A DNA stretch of 64,000 bases from CALISC01 sp963542545 (GCA_963542545.1 CAUTWO010000001.1:111430-175429); one strand, 5' to 3'; shown: positions 24,727-34,395, counted from the stretch's first letter. The notes: generated by a model from the sequence alone, not told the origin. Numbers and translations: made by a program.

Positions 24727-27031
24727 TTTCAATATACCAAAATAAGGTGCTAAGTAGTTCGCCAGTATCAGTTTCTTTAGTCAAGGCAGCATAAAGCGAG
24801 ACAAATGCTTGGTAAATAAGCATAGTTTCGCCGTACTGTACTTGTGGATACTTAAGTCTAAACTCAAGGTCATCTAGTTTATAGTTAACCGAGGCAATAA
24901 ACCCTGCAGTTTTAAAAATCTTAGGGTCAAACGAACCTTGGTCAATTAGTTGTTTAAATGAACAAGTTGTGGCGTTAAAAATAGCGGTTTCACTATTTAC
25001 TTTAGCCAGTTTTAAAAACTCAGTGTAGCTGATTTCGCCTTCTTTTTGCGGTGAAAGTGAGACAAAGAAAATTAGCGGCATTGCTAAATTAGAGTTTTCT
25101 GCGTAATACTCAAGCGCTGCCTTAATAGTTCTAGCAACTGCACCAGTTCCCAAAATATAGACTTCTTTTTTTAAATTAGGGATAGATTGAATAAATGAAA
25201 ATACGCCAAAAAAATCACTGTTTAGTAAATAAAGTTCTTCGTTTTTTTCAAAAACCGTATTAGCGGCTTTGGTCTTTTTGACAATATCGCTTTTTTTGTC
25301 AGTGATTTTAAGGACAGCGTTTTTAAAGGGTGTAGTGATATTTAAAAATAATTTGTTTTCATCTAAAATTAAGTTTTCAACAAGCTCAGGTAAATCTTTT
25401 TCATCTTCACATTCGAATAACTCGTATAGATATTTTTTTACCTTCACAGCCTTAGCGATTTCTTCATGAATTTCTGGAGACAAGGAGTCTGCAATTCCTT
25501 TGCCAACCAAACCAGCGCCAAACACAGAAAGTTGATTGCTAGATTCAGTAAATGAAACTAAGTGATTAAAGAAGTTTCTTGCAAGTATAGATTTTTTTTG
25601 ATTGATAACAAAGCGACGTCGATCATATGAAACTAAATCCAGCAAGTTTTCTCTTTTAAACTTAGCAACTTTGTCAGTAATTTTTTTGCGTTCTAAAAGT
25701 GCGGCTTCAATTTTTGCGTCAATTGCATCAATTTGACTGCGGAGTTTCTCAAGTTCTACAAAGTCTTGTAAATCCGTTTTAAAATAAGAAATAAACTCAG
25801 GATATGATTTATAGACCGAAATGTATTTTGGTAAAGTAAACTGAGGTACTTTAGCCCAGTATCTAAAAATCAGTTCCAGCATTTGTGCACGGTGGTCAAA
25901 AAAATCAGAGCAGTTAACATGAAAAAAATCACACTCCTTCAAAACTGTAAACTCAAGCGTTCCATCATTATAAAGGTGATCTATTTTAAGTTGTTTCAAA
26001 ATAGAAAACAACAGAGCAAGTCTATCGCTTTCTTTAAATGACAAAGTTTCAATATTAACAAAGCGATATCTAGCGGGGTTAGTTAAACAAAGGGCAAATA
26101 TAGAAAACACATTGTCAATTGAATTTTTAAAGTTGATTTCTGCAAAGTCAATTTTGTGCGGAATTTTAGGAAGTGAAATAAAGTTGGCGTCAACAATAGG
26201 CGTGTAGCCAACAGTGTTTAGTTGTTCAAAAACTTCAAAACTGTATTTATCTTTAGCGCTAAGACCGCTAAAACTAACTTTGTTTTTAAGTCCTTTAGTT
26301 AAAGTAAGGGCAGTTAACAGGTGTGTATAATCTCGGCGAATTTTAATTTCTCTAGGAATTTTAAAGTCTTTCGCACGTTCAAAATAATAGTAGCCTTTTT
26401 CGTCTTTTTTCAGTTCAAAACCAAACTCTTTTAAAACATCTAGCGTTAATGTTACAAAATTTGGGTGATTCAAGTCAAAAACAGTTTTAATTTTGTTGCC
26501 GTTGCCAATTAAAGCACAGGCTAAAAGTACACCTGACAGATACTGACTAGATGTTTTTGAGTTTACTTCAATTACTTGATTTTCAACTACGCCTTTAGCC
26601 CAACATTTTAAAGTTTTTGCATTCAATTTAAAGTCAATTTGCGGAAAAATTTCTTTAAACTCAGCAAGCGGGCGTGTAAAAAGAGTGTCTAGCCCGGTTA
26701 GTTTAACTTCGCCAAACTTAAAAAGAAGAAGTGGAAAAAGTAGTCTAAACAAAGTAGCAGATTCATTGCAGTAAATATAGTCTTCTATGTAGTTAAGTTG
26801 GGAAGCATTTTTAATTTCTATTTTATCTCCGTTGACATCAAGATTTACACCAAGTTCATGTAAGGCTTTGATAGCAACAAGTTCATCTATCGACAAAGAA
26901 GCGCCACAAAGTGTGGCTGGTTTTCCTAAAAAAGCCAAGACTAAAAGTTTTCTAATTGTGTCTGATTTAAAAGAAGGTGCGCTAAACACACCCTCTTTTA
27001 AATCAGAATAAAATTTAAGATTATCCTGCAT
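24704..27031 (-). CDS. trifunctional fusion: EPSP synthase - chorismate mutase - shikimate dehydrogenase
   Basis: 775 residues with three enzymes in one frame. Residues 1-425 are AroA: K22, S23 and R27 (FKSDTIRK), R96, the S-S-Q set at 161-163 (TSSQYLS), KESDRL (333-338), DHRA (379-382) and KSYPEF (408-413). Residues 428-500 are an AroQ-type chorismate mutase (LRSQIDAIDAKIEAALLERK). Residues 502-775 are AroE: DSLSPEIH, NITTPFKNAV (catalytic Lys570), AANTV, NSDFFGV (Asp606), Rossmann loop LGTGAVART, and GETMLIYQAF. All key residues I know to look for are present, with NSD for the usual NTD in AroE. The aroB stop shares a base with its start (TAATG). The arrangement suggests channelling around the end of the shikimate pathway. 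Confidence 0.9.
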   Translation of the reverse strand: MQDNLKFYSDLKEGVFSAPSFKSDTIRKLLVLAFLGKPATLCGASLSIDELVAIKALHELGVNLDVNGDKIEIKNASQLNYIEDYIYCNESATLFRLLFPLLLFKFGEVKLTGLDTLFTRPLAEFKEIFPQIDFKLNAKTLKCWAKGVVENQVIEVNSKTSSQYLSGVLLACALIGNGNKIKTVFDLNHPNFVTLTLDVLKEFGFELKKDEKGYYYFERAKDFKIPREIKIRRDYTHLLTALTLTKGLKNKVSFSGLSAKDKYSFEVFEQLNTVGYTPIVDANFISLPKIPHKIDFAEINFKNSIDNVFSIFALCLTNPARYRFVNIETLSFKESDRLALLFSILKQLKIDHLYNDGTLEFTVLKECDFFHVNCSDFFDHRAQMLELIFRYWAKVPQFTLPKYISVYKSYPEFISYFKTDLQDFVELEKLRSQIDAIDAKIEAALLERKKITDKVAKFKRENLLDLVSYDRRRFVINQKKSILARNFFNHLVSFTESSNQLSVFGAGLVGKGIADSLSPEIHEEIAKAVKVKKYLYELFECEDEKDLPELVENLILDENKLFLNITTPFKNAVLKITDKKSDIVKKTKAANTVFEKNEELYLLNSDFFGVFSFIQSIPNLKKEVYILGTGAVARTIKAALEYYAENSNLAMPLIFFVSLSPQKEGEISYTEFLKLAKVNSETAIFNATTCSFKQLIDQGSFDPKIFKTAGFIASVNYKLDDLEFRLKYPQVQYGETMLIYQAFVSLYAALTKETDTGELLSTLFWYIENAESGDI

Positions 27032-28065
27032 TAGTTTAAATAAGCCTGAATGTCTGAAATTGAGACATTAACCAGTTCGCCTTTGCCAATTTTTTTAACT
27101 TTAGTTAAAGTGATTTCGCTATTTTTAGTTTGTTTTTTGTCGTTAAATAAGTATTTAACTAAAATACTTCTTCTAATTTCTTCAAGTTTTTCGCGTTTAT
27201 ACAGTGGGAAGGATTTAATGGCCTTTAAAACTTTGTCAAAAACTGGTTTTTTAATTAAACCTTTTTCGTAAATTAACTCAGTTTCGAGTAGCATTCCGTA
27301 AAGCACAGCCTCGCCGTGTGCGATATCTAGATTTAAACTAGACTCAATGGTGTGGCCAAGAGTATGTCCGAAGTTCAGCATTTTGCGGCGATTTAAAGAA
27401 TATGCGTCTTTTTCAACAATTGCTTTTTTGGCTAAAATTGAGCGTTTAATTATCTCTTCGTTTAAAGTAAAGTTGTTTTTAATCAGTTTTTTAAGTAGAG
27501 TTTTATCGGCTATTAAGGCTATTTTAAGAACTTCTGCAACTCCTTGTTTGTATTCAAGTGCAGGTAGACTTTCCAGGTAAGTCGGATCAATTATAGTTTC
27601 ATACGCAGGATAAACAGTACCAAGGTAGTTTTTAATGTTTAGGTAGTTGATGCCAGTTTTTCCACCAATTGCAGCGTCTACCATCGCAATTACTGAAGTT
27701 GGAACTAAAACATGAGCAACACCTCTGTATATAGTAGATGCAATAAATGAAGTTAAGTCACAAACCACACCACCGCCAAAACCAATTAAAACATCGTTAG
27801 CTGTAAAGTTATTTTGATCTAAATGCATTAAAACAGCAGAGACCGATTGTATATTTTTGTAAGCCTCACCTGGTTTTAAAACAATCCAGTGAACTTTTAC
27901 AGAGATTTTTTTAGCAAACTCAGTGCGTGCGCTTGAATCAAACACATTTTGGTCAGTAACTACAAATACTCGTTTATTAAAGGCTAAGTTATTACAAATT
28001 TGAATATAGTCAACAACTCTGCCGATTGTTACATTTCTTTTAAATACAGTAGTTTTATATGCCAT
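27031..28065 (-). CDS. aroB: 3-dehydroquinate synthase
   Basis: Second step of the shikimate pathway. About 344 residues. GGGVVCDLTSFIASTIYRGVAHVLVPTSVIAMVDAAIGGKTGIN is the NAD and substrate region, followed by the metal ligands in KQGVAEVLKIA, FGHTLGHTIE and HGEAV. I set the start at ATG 28065 (MAYKTTVF), preceded by GAGGTG; an upstream start at 28110 would run into aroF. Thirteen bases separate it from aroF. Confidence 0.95.
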   Translation of the reverse strand: MAYKTTVFKRNVTIGRVVDYIQICNNLAFNKRVFVVTDQNVFDSSARTEFAKKISVKVHWIVLKPGEAYKNIQSVSAVLMHLDQNNFTANDVLIGFGGGVVCDLTSFIASTIYRGVAHVLVPTSVIAMVDAAIGGKTGINYLNIKNYLGTVYPAYETIIDPTYLESLPALEYKQGVAEVLKIALIADKTLLKKLIKNNFTLNEEIIKRSILAKKAIVEKDAYSLNRRKMLNFGHTLGHTIESSLNLDIAHGEAVLYGMLLETELIYEKGLIKKPVFDKVLKAIKSFPLYKREKLEEIRRSILVKYLFNDKKQTKNSEITLTKVKKIGKGELVNVSISDIQAYLN

Positions 28066-28078
28066 TTTAAACACCTCT

Positions 28079-28891
28079 TTATTTATTTTTGATTTTGCTA
28101 AACTTAGCAATTTCGGTTAATTTTAATGCTTGAAAACCGTCAGATAAAGCCTTTTCAGGTTCTTTTGCGCATTCTACTAAAGCGCCAGAAAACTCGAGTT
28201 TTTCAATATAGGGAAGAAACTTTTCAACATACTCAGTAGAGCCAATACTGTGACTTGGGTCAATAATTACAGGAATTTTAACTAAGTCTTTTAAGATAAA
28301 GGCACAAGTTAAATCTAGTGTGTTTCTAGTTAAAGTTTCATATGTGCGAATACCTCTTTCGCAAAGTATAATTTGATCATTTCCATGTTTCAAAATATAC
28401 TCGCTAGCCTGCAGAAACTCAAGCATAGTAGAAGAGTCGCCGCGTTTTAAAATGACTGGTTTATTGATTTTACCAAGTGCTTTTAAAAGTTCAAAGTTTC
28501 GCATATTTCGCATACCAACTTGAATGATATCACAGTACTCAACAAACTCATCTAAATGCGCTAGTGAGGGGATTTCCGAAACAGTGATAAGTCCGTATTT
28601 CTTGCCGATTTTCTGAAGTATTTCAAGTCCTTTTTTGCCAAGTCCTTGAAAAGAATTTGGCTCAGTTCTAAGTTTATAAGCACCTGCTCTCAGGAACTTA
28701 AAACCATTTTCTTTAATTGTTTTGGCAATTTCTTCAAGTTGAGTTTCAGACTCAATTGAACATGGACCAAAAATGTATTCAAACTCAGCAAACACACGCT
28801 TGCCATTTACCATAATTTGGGGGTTAATTTGCGCAACTTTTAGGTTTTTAATTGCCGAAATAGTACTTAAATATGTGTCTTTAAAAGTCAT
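28079..28891 (-). CDS. aroF: 3-deoxy-7-phosphoheptulonate synthase (type I beta)
   Basis: First step of the shikimate pathway (PEP + erythrose-4-phosphate). 270 residues, the short beta-type without an N-terminal ACT or chorismate mutase regulator. Motifs: FGPCSIES, RAGAYKLRTEPNSFQGLG, VGMRNMRNFELL, LKRG, CERGIRTYE and IIDPSHSIG. Feedback control, if any, might come from the chorismate mutase in the neighbouring fusion protein; that is speculation. First gene of the aro run. Confidence 0.94.
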   Translation of the reverse strand: MTFKDTYLSTISAIKNLKVAQINPQIMVNGKRVFAEFEYIFGPCSIESETQLEEIAKTIKENGFKFLRAGAYKLRTEPNSFQGLGKKGLEILQKIGKKYGLITVSEIPSLAHLDEFVEYCDIIQVGMRNMRNFELLKALGKINKPVILKRGDSSTMLEFLQASEYILKHGNDQIILCERGIRTYETLTRNTLDLTCAFILKDLVKIPVIIDPSHSIGSTEYVEKFLPYIEKLEFSGALVECAKEPEKALSDGFQALKLTEIAKFSKIKNK

Positions 28892-28935
28892 TTAACCTCC
28901 CTTAATTTGTGTCTTAAAATCACTTACATTATAGT

Positions 28936-29358
28936 TTATTTATGATACTTTTTGTTGTTTTTTAAACTATAGGCGCGGTATAGTTGCTCAAAAAACATCA
29001 GCCTAAAAAGCTCATGCGGGAAAGTCATTTTAGAAAATGAAAGTAATTTGTTGGCTCTTTGTTTAACTAAATCAGAAACTCCATAACTGCCACCAATCAC
29101 AAACACTATATCTTTAGCTTGGTTTTCTAGTTTTTCTAGATACTTTGAATATTGAATTGAGTCCATAAACTCACCTTGCACATCTAGCAACACAACAAAG
29201 TCACTTGTCTTGATTTGTTTTAAAATATCCTGAGACTCTTTTTCTTTGTCTTTCACTTTGATTTCAATAATTTGAATTTTTGGCAGCTGTTTTAAGTAAA
29301 ACTCAATTCCTGTTTTGATGTGACTTTCTCTGATTTTGTCAACTGCGATTAAAGTCAT
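28936..29358 (-). CDS. rlmH: 23S rRNA pseudouridine-1915 N3-methyltransferase RlmH
   Basis: SPOUT methyltransferase, 140 residues, rather shorter than E. coli RlmH (155). The knot and SAM site are clear at the C-terminus: FVIGGSYGVSDLVKQRANKL, SFSKMTFPHELFRLMFFEQLYRA and the terminal NKKYHK. It starts immediately after the walJ stop; walJ-rlmH proximity is typical of Bacillota. Confidence 0.95.
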   Translation of the reverse strand: MTLIAVDKIRESHIKTGIEFYLKQLPKIQIIEIKVKDKEKESQDILKQIKTSDFVVLLDVQGEFMDSIQYSKYLEKLENQAKDIVFVIGGSYGVSDLVKQRANKLLSFSKMTFPHELFRLMFFEQLYRAYSLKNNKKYHK

Positions 29359-30141
29359 TTAAAACACCACCTTTGTAATTTTCTTAGAATCCGCTAACTT
29401 AAAGTCTAAATTAGTAGGATCAGAAATACACTCAACCAAAGCAGACTCAATGGCCTGGCGTGAATTGCATTCTTGGCTGATGTGCCCGATAAACCAAAAA
29501 CATTTTTCTTCGCGTGGTCTTAGAATTTCTACCAAACAAGCAGCCTGTTGATTTGAAAGATGACCATAGTCTGAAGCAATTCTTTGTTTTAAGGAAAGTG
29601 GACGTTTGGAGTTTTTAAGTAAATTAAAGTCGTAGTTGCCTTCTACAAAAAAGAATTGACAACCTTTAATTTTGGCAGTTGTTGAACTCGGCAGACTACC
29701 AGTGTCTGTGATGTGCACGTATTTTGAGTTTTCACTCCAAAAAAAGACGCCACAAGGCTCAGCTGCGTCGTGGATTGTAGGAACTAGCGAAAAGTTTAAT
29801 TTACCTAGTGTAAAATCCGTTAAATATTGGTGTGTGATAAAAAGTTTTTCTTCAATTTTGTGCTTTTTAATCAATGCTTTTTTAGTGCCAGGTGTCGTAA
29901 ATATCTGGATGTGTGGGTACTTAGAAACAAGGGCGTGCAAACCGCTTGCGTGGTCTGAGTGTTCGTGCGAAATAAACACGTATTTAACCAAATTTACGTC
30001 AATTTCTAGTTCTTTTAGACATTTTTCAAAATATTTTACCGAAATTCCGAAGTCTATCATAAAAATAAAGTCAGAAAAACGGTACAAAACACAGTTGCCA
30101 GCAGAACTACTTTTTAAGGAAAATACATTTAAATTAAGCAT
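29359..30141 (-). CDS. walJ: metallo-beta-lactamase-fold hydrolase WalJ/YycJ
   Basis: 260 residues with the MBL metal motif ISHEHSDHASGL (HxHxDH), a further ligand in HITDTGSLPSS, and HLSNQQA/IGHISQECNS. Sequence and the adjacent rlmH fit WalJ (YycJ), a double-strand exonuclease-like protein linked in Bacillus to the WalRK region; walRK itself is not in the window. A divergent promoter region separates it from the 992-residue lipoprotein gene. Confidence 0.88.
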   Translation of the reverse strand: MLNLNVFSLKSSSAGNCVLYRFSDFIFMIDFGISVKYFEKCLKELEIDVNLVKYVFISHEHSDHASGLHALVSKYPHIQIFTTPGTKKALIKKHKIEEKLFITHQYLTDFTLGKLNFSLVPTIHDAAEPCGVFFWSENSKYVHITDTGSLPSSTTAKIKGCQFFFVEGNYDFNLLKNSKRPLSLKQRIASDYGHLSNQQAACLVEILRPREEKCFWFIGHISQECNSRQAIESALVECISDPTNLDFKLADSKKITKVVF

Positions 30142-30149
30142 CTTTTATT

Positions 30150-30177
30150 TTGAATAAAACCTCTTATATGTTATATT
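30150..30177 (+). promoter_or_regulatory. promoter for the large lipoprotein gene
   Basis: TTGAAT, 16-base spacer, TATATT; AAAGGAG precedes the start at 30217. A TATAAT on the opposite strand in the same stretch may drive walJ. Confidence 0.55.
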
Positions 30178-30216
30178 ATACGTGTTATGTTTTAAATTAA
30201 AACTAAAGGAGATTTT

Positions 30217-33195
30217 ATGACTATAAACCCATTTAAAAAACTTTTTGCCTTTGTTTTAGTGCTAGTATCTGCATTTACTTTAGCATCATGCCGTTCGCTA
30301 AATTTAAATGTACTTAACCCTGATACTGTTTACGCCAAAACAGGTAAATATAACGTAACAAACCGCGAACTTTACAATAGACTAAGATATACCGCAGGTT
30401 CTTTTTTATATGAACTTGCCAACCGCCAAATCTACAAAGAATACTTAAAGAAAGTTAACTTCTCTGACACTAAAATTTATGAATACGCAAAAGAGGCTAT
30501 CTTAAAAGAAATTCTTGGAGTTGGCGAACTTAAGGATTTAAAAAAATACTTAAGAACCAGCAAAATCAAAGACGAACAAATTCTTGAAAAAACTACTAAG
30601 TTTTTAGACAAGTTAGTCCTTGAAGGCAAAGTTCCAAACACTAACGTAACTGACCTTGCACAAGACCTAACTCAAACTATTCGTGAAGACAAACGTCTTC
30701 CTGACTACCTACTTCAAGCCAGAGACTTAAAAGTTGCTGAATACTTATTTGCCAAAGACCAAATTAAAAAAGACCTTGCAAACAAAAGAAGCGACTACTA
30801 TGTAACTGACAAAAAAATTAAAAACTACTATAAATCAACTTACCGCTACCAAGACTACACAGTTTCTTTCTTAAAGGTTGATTTGCTAAACACTAAAGAA
30901 TTTGAAACTATCATGCGTTTATTTAAAATCAAACGTGCTGCTAACAACGTTTGGTATGAAATTCCTGATGTTAATAAAATCTTGCAAGAAAAAAAATTAG
31001 ACGAAGACGCTAACAAATATGTTAAAAAAATCTTAACTGACAACCCAAAAATTTTTGGCACAGTTAAAAATGACGGCAAATCTCAATTAAATAAATATCA
31101 ATTAAACGAGTTCTACACACTTTACGAAATCAAAGAAAGCCGCAAAGCAGAAGATGGAAAAGCCGATGTTGCTCTTGACAGCCGCTACCAAAAAAATGCA
31201 GATGACAAGAAAAACTACGACGACAAGAAAGAAATCTTAAAACGTTTTATTGAAATTTATAATCTATTTCAACCAAACGACAAAAAAATTGAAATTAGTC
31301 CTGAAGGCAAAATCGTTAACAAAGTAACTAAAGAAGTTCTTGAGTCTACTAAAGAAATGAAATACAAAGACTTTGAAGACACAGGACTTAGAGATTACAT
31401 TTACTCTCTTGACTTAAAAGACAACGGAGCTCGCCGCTACTCTCAAGACATTCAAAGAAAAAACAACAAAAACTTCCTTGCCTACCTACTTTCTTCAAAT
31501 AAAGACCAAGTAGACAACGAAAAAATCTACAATAAAAAAGACGATAAATTCGAAAAAACCGACGAGGCTAAAGCAGTTCAGGAAAAAATTCGCAAAATCT
31601 TAGAAGAAAAAGCGCTAGACGACGCCTACATCAAACAAGCAAATGAAAAAATGCTTGCCAAAGTTAAGGTACACGTTAACGACAACGTAATGTATGCACA
31701 AACCAGAGCACTATTTAAAAACGTTGCTCACAAATCATCTAGAACCGACATTCTTTCATTTAAAAAATCATCTGTTTATCTAAATGATTTAAAAACAGAA
31801 TTAAACCCAATTTCTCTAAAAGATTTCTTTGAACATGTTAAGAAAATCATTGGCCCTGGTGCTGCTCGCGATATACTTGGTGAAAAATTCATTTTAGACA
31901 ACTACCAATCAAAAATTACTGACAAAATGAAAAAAGACATCAAAAAAGCCATTAAATCAGAAATCAACTCATTTTCTCAAAACCAATTTGCAAGCAACAA
32001 ACTACCTTCTTCAATTGGTGTGTATGAGTTTTATATCAAATACTACAATGTAGAGAAATACTCAGAAATCTACAACAAAAAAATTCTGCAAAAAGCAATT
32101 GAACTATATAGACTAGATCCAGATGTGCTTAACTACGAAACTCTAACTAAACGTGCAAACCGTTTATTTAAAGAATACGCAAACGTAGACCTTGCTCACT
32201 TACTTGCTTACTTTGACACGAACCTTGACGGTAAACACAACGAAAAAATCACTGCAGATACTCTAACTGATGAGCAAATCAAAACCCTTTCTAAACTACT
32301 TAAATACGCAATTAAACAAGCCTATGAAAACCGTGTTGACAAGATGTATGATACTTTGGACGAAATCGCAAAGAAATTCAACTCAATTCCACGTCTAACT
32401 CCATATGACGCGTATGAAAAAAATACTCAAACTCTTGACAACAAAACTAAAGAAAAATTAAACTTCGGTGATGACTTAAAACTAGAAGACTTAGTTAAAC
32501 TAAGAAATGCCGGCGTAACTCTAAAAGCAGAGAAGTTAAACAAAGTTAAAAACTCTAAAAACGACTTTGGCCAAAGCTCTAAGTTTGACGAAAGATTTAT
32601 GCGCCATGCTCTTGATTTCTACCGTCAATTGCTTGGAACTAAGAAACCTTATGAGGCTTCACTTGAAAATCCAGTAATTGAATATGCTTCTGAGGCTCAA
32701 AACTCAGCAGACTTCACAAAAGAGCAACTTAAAAAACTAGAATCAAGCTTCGGTTTCCACGTACTTGCTGGTCTTTCTTTAGAAAAAGCACCAACTACTG
32801 AAGGTCCAAAAGACACAATTAAACGCTTTAAAGAAAAAGGTTTAAATCTAGACAACTCAAAAAAAGACGAACTTGCAGTTGGTCAAATCAAAACTTACTT
32901 CTTAAGTGATTTTAACGATTACCGTCCAGATCTTCCAACTAACTTAGTAAACGTGCTTAACAACGTGCTAAAAACTTTTAAAGAAAAAGTAAACAACGCG
33001 AACACTAAGAAATATGTTCTTGAACAAATTCTTGGCTCAGTTGACTTTGGTACAGATGCGCACGCCAAAGCAATGGATAAACTAAACTCAGAAATGAACC
33101 AAAGAAGTTTCTTTAACTACGAAAAACTAAAACCAGGTAACAACGACTACAAGATTTACAACGACTGGTTCAGCCCTGATTTAGTTCGCAAATAG
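30217..33195 (+). CDS. large lipoprotein with SurA/PrsA-like N-terminal region
   Basis: 992 residues. Signal peptide ends in lipobox LASC with C25 as the lipidated residue. Directly after it, VYAKTGKYNVTNRELYNRLRY resembles the start of SurA/PrsA/trigger-factor-type chaperones (a short strand, then an 'it..el...l' helix). The rest is long, helical and very rich in Lys, Asp, Asn and Tyr, without membrane segments or recognisable catalytic motifs. I see no parvulin domain, so foldase activity is not supported. Codons are unusually regular (many AAC, GAC and CTT), suggesting high expression. It stands alone between a promoter and a palindromic terminator. Likely a surface-exposed chaperone-like or structural lipoprotein; function unknown. 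Confidence 0.7.
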   Translation: MTINPFKKLFAFVLVLVSAFTLASCRSLNLNVLNPDTVYAKTGKYNVTNRELYNRLRYTAGSFLYELANRQIYKEYLKKVNFSDTKIYEYAKEAILKEILGVGELKDLKKYLRTSKIKDEQILEKTTKFLDKLVLEGKVPNTNVTDLAQDLTQTIREDKRLPDYLLQARDLKVAEYLFAKDQIKKDLANKRSDYYVTDKKIKNYYKSTYRYQDYTVSFLKVDLLNTKEFETIMRLFKIKRAANNVWYEIPDVNKILQEKKLDEDANKYVKKILTDNPKIFGTVKNDGKSQLNKYQLNEFYTLYEIKESRKAEDGKADVALDSRYQKNADDKKNYDDKKEILKRFIEIYNLFQPNDKKIEISPEGKIVNKVTKEVLESTKEMKYKDFEDTGLRDYIYSLDLKDNGARRYSQDIQRKNNKNFLAYLLSSNKDQVDNEKIYNKKDDKFEKTDEAKAVQEKIRKILEEKALDDAYIKQANEKMLAKVKVHVNDNVMYAQTRALFKNVAHKSSRTDILSFKKSSVYLNDLKTELNPISLKDFFEHVKKIIGPGAARDILGEKFILDNYQSKITDKMKKDIKKAIKSEINSFSQNQFASNKLPSSIGVYEFYIKYYNVEKYSEIYNKKILQKAIELYRLDPDVLNYETLTKRANRLFKEYANVDLAHLLAYFDTNLDGKHNEKITADTLTDEQIKTLSKLLKYAIKQAYENRVDKMYDTLDEIAKKFNSIPRLTPYDAYEKNTQTLDNKTKEKLNFGDDLKLEDLVKLRNAGVTLKAEKLNKVKNSKNDFGQSSKFDERFMRHALDFYRQLLGTKKPYEASLENPVIEYASEAQNSADFTKEQLKKLESSFGFHVLAGLSLEKAPTTEGPKDTIKRFKEKGLNLDNSKKDELAVGQIKTYFLSDFNDYRPDLPTNLVNVLNNVLKTFKEKVNNANTKKYVLEQILGSVDFGTDAHAKAMDKLNSEMNQRSFFNYEKLKPGNNDYKIYNDWFSPDLVRK

Positions 33196-33203
33196 ACACA
33201 AAA

Positions 33204-33237
33204 CTTAAAAACCCTGCTTTAAAGCAGGGTTTTTAAG
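33204..33237. terminator. 34-bp perfect palindromic terminator
   Basis: CTTAAAAACCCTGCTTT followed directly by its reverse complement. It ends the lipoprotein gene and, on the other strand, the restriction endonuclease gene. Confidence 0.85.
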
Positions 33238-33258
33238 TGACCTTTTAAGGACCAAAAA

Positions 33259-34395
33259 CTACAATTTAAGTCTAGTTGTTTGTTTTACAGTATACTTCTG
33301 TTTGACATTCGCATATTTTAGGCCAAGGAAAAACATTTTTCCAGCGATTGTTGGATTAAGTTGCCTGATATCGCTTAGTTCAAATCTCAATAAACTATCT
33401 TCATCTTTGCATTTTTCTTTTCTAATGAAAAACAAAGGAGTAATTTTATAACCAGAAATTTGCTCAGAGTTTCCTCTTTGTTTTCTTGGCTTTAACTTAT
33501 CTTTTTCAATATAAACAGTATTTCCAGAAATTTCGGCACCCGCTTCCAAGAGAAATTTAATTAGCGCAAGCGGTGTCCAAGCTTTGTAGTTATTTCTTCC
33601 AGCAGGCCTAATTTCACCTTCTAGTTTAGCCCAATGTTTAACTTCATTTGCAGGAATTGCAGTAAGTATACCATTTGTATCTTCAGTTATTACAATGTCT
33701 GCTTGTTTAGAGTTTGTTTGGTAGTTGTTTGTAACTGCATATTCAATGCTTTCTTGGCTAAAATCATTAATGTTTCTACCCATCACTTCAAAGAAATTCA
33801 GATCCTTTTGTTCGAGTAACATTTTCTTAAAATGTGGATTTTCAGAAATCCATTCATCTGTGATTAAAATATTGCCGTCTTCCTTATATTTAGGTAAATC
33901 TGGTTCACTTGTTTTAGCACCAGGCTCTTTAAACTCAATAGTATAAAAATCAAGTGTAGGCTGTTTAATTAAAATAGCATCTATTCCTCCACAGCCACCT
34001 GCTTGTATTAAAAATAGTGACTCGTCGGAATTTGCGTAAACATATCTGGGCGTGATGTGGTGTTCTGATAAGATTTGGTAAATATCTGAACTAAAGCAAA
34101 TATTCGCGTCTAAATAATTGTAAAAATGATTAAGACCAAATAGGTTTGCAAGAGTTTGTGCGTAAACACATTCACTAAAAACTGCAGATTGAATATTTTT
34201 GCCAGTTTGATAACTTTTTGAAATTTGGTGAAATAAAGCAGGGCTTGGACATATTGGTTCTAATTTTTGAATATTTAATTTCTTTTTGGTTGCTAAATCC
34301 CAAAGTAAATCTCTTTGCTTTTTTGTATAAACCAACTTTCTTGGTTCTTTTTCATAAAAAAATTCTAAGAACTTTTTTTGATTTGAGTTAAGCAT
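33259..34395 (-). CDS. putative type II restriction endonuclease
   Basis: 378 residues. The fold-defining motif is a PD-(D/E)XK set: D139 in CGGIDAILI, then E154 and K156 in YTIEFKEPGAK, a good match in spacing. The C-terminal part contains a polar, basic region (KPRKQRGNSEQISGYK). I cannot name the recognition family. The strongest support is that it lies 46 bases downstream of an adenine methyltransferase on the same strand, with AAGGAG before its ATG. Restriction activity is inferred from motif plus partner. Confidence 0.7.
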   Translation of the reverse strand: MLNSNQKKFLEFFYEKEPRKLVYTKKQRDLLWDLATKKKLNIQKLEPICPSPALFHQISKSYQTGKNIQSAVFSECVYAQTLANLFGLNHFYNYLDANICFSSDIYQILSEHHITPRYVYANSDESLFLIQAGGCGGIDAILIKQPTLDFYTIEFKEPGAKTSEPDLPKYKEDGNILITDEWISENPHFKKMLLEQKDLNFFEVMGRNINDFSQESIEYAVTNNYQTNSKQADIVITEDTNGILTAIPANEVKHWAKLEGEIRPAGRNNYKAWTPLALIKFLLEAGAEISGNTVYIEKDKLKPRKQRGNSEQISGYKITPLFFIRKEKCKDEDSLLRFELSDIRQLNPTIAGKMFFLGLKYANVKQKYTVKQTTRLKL

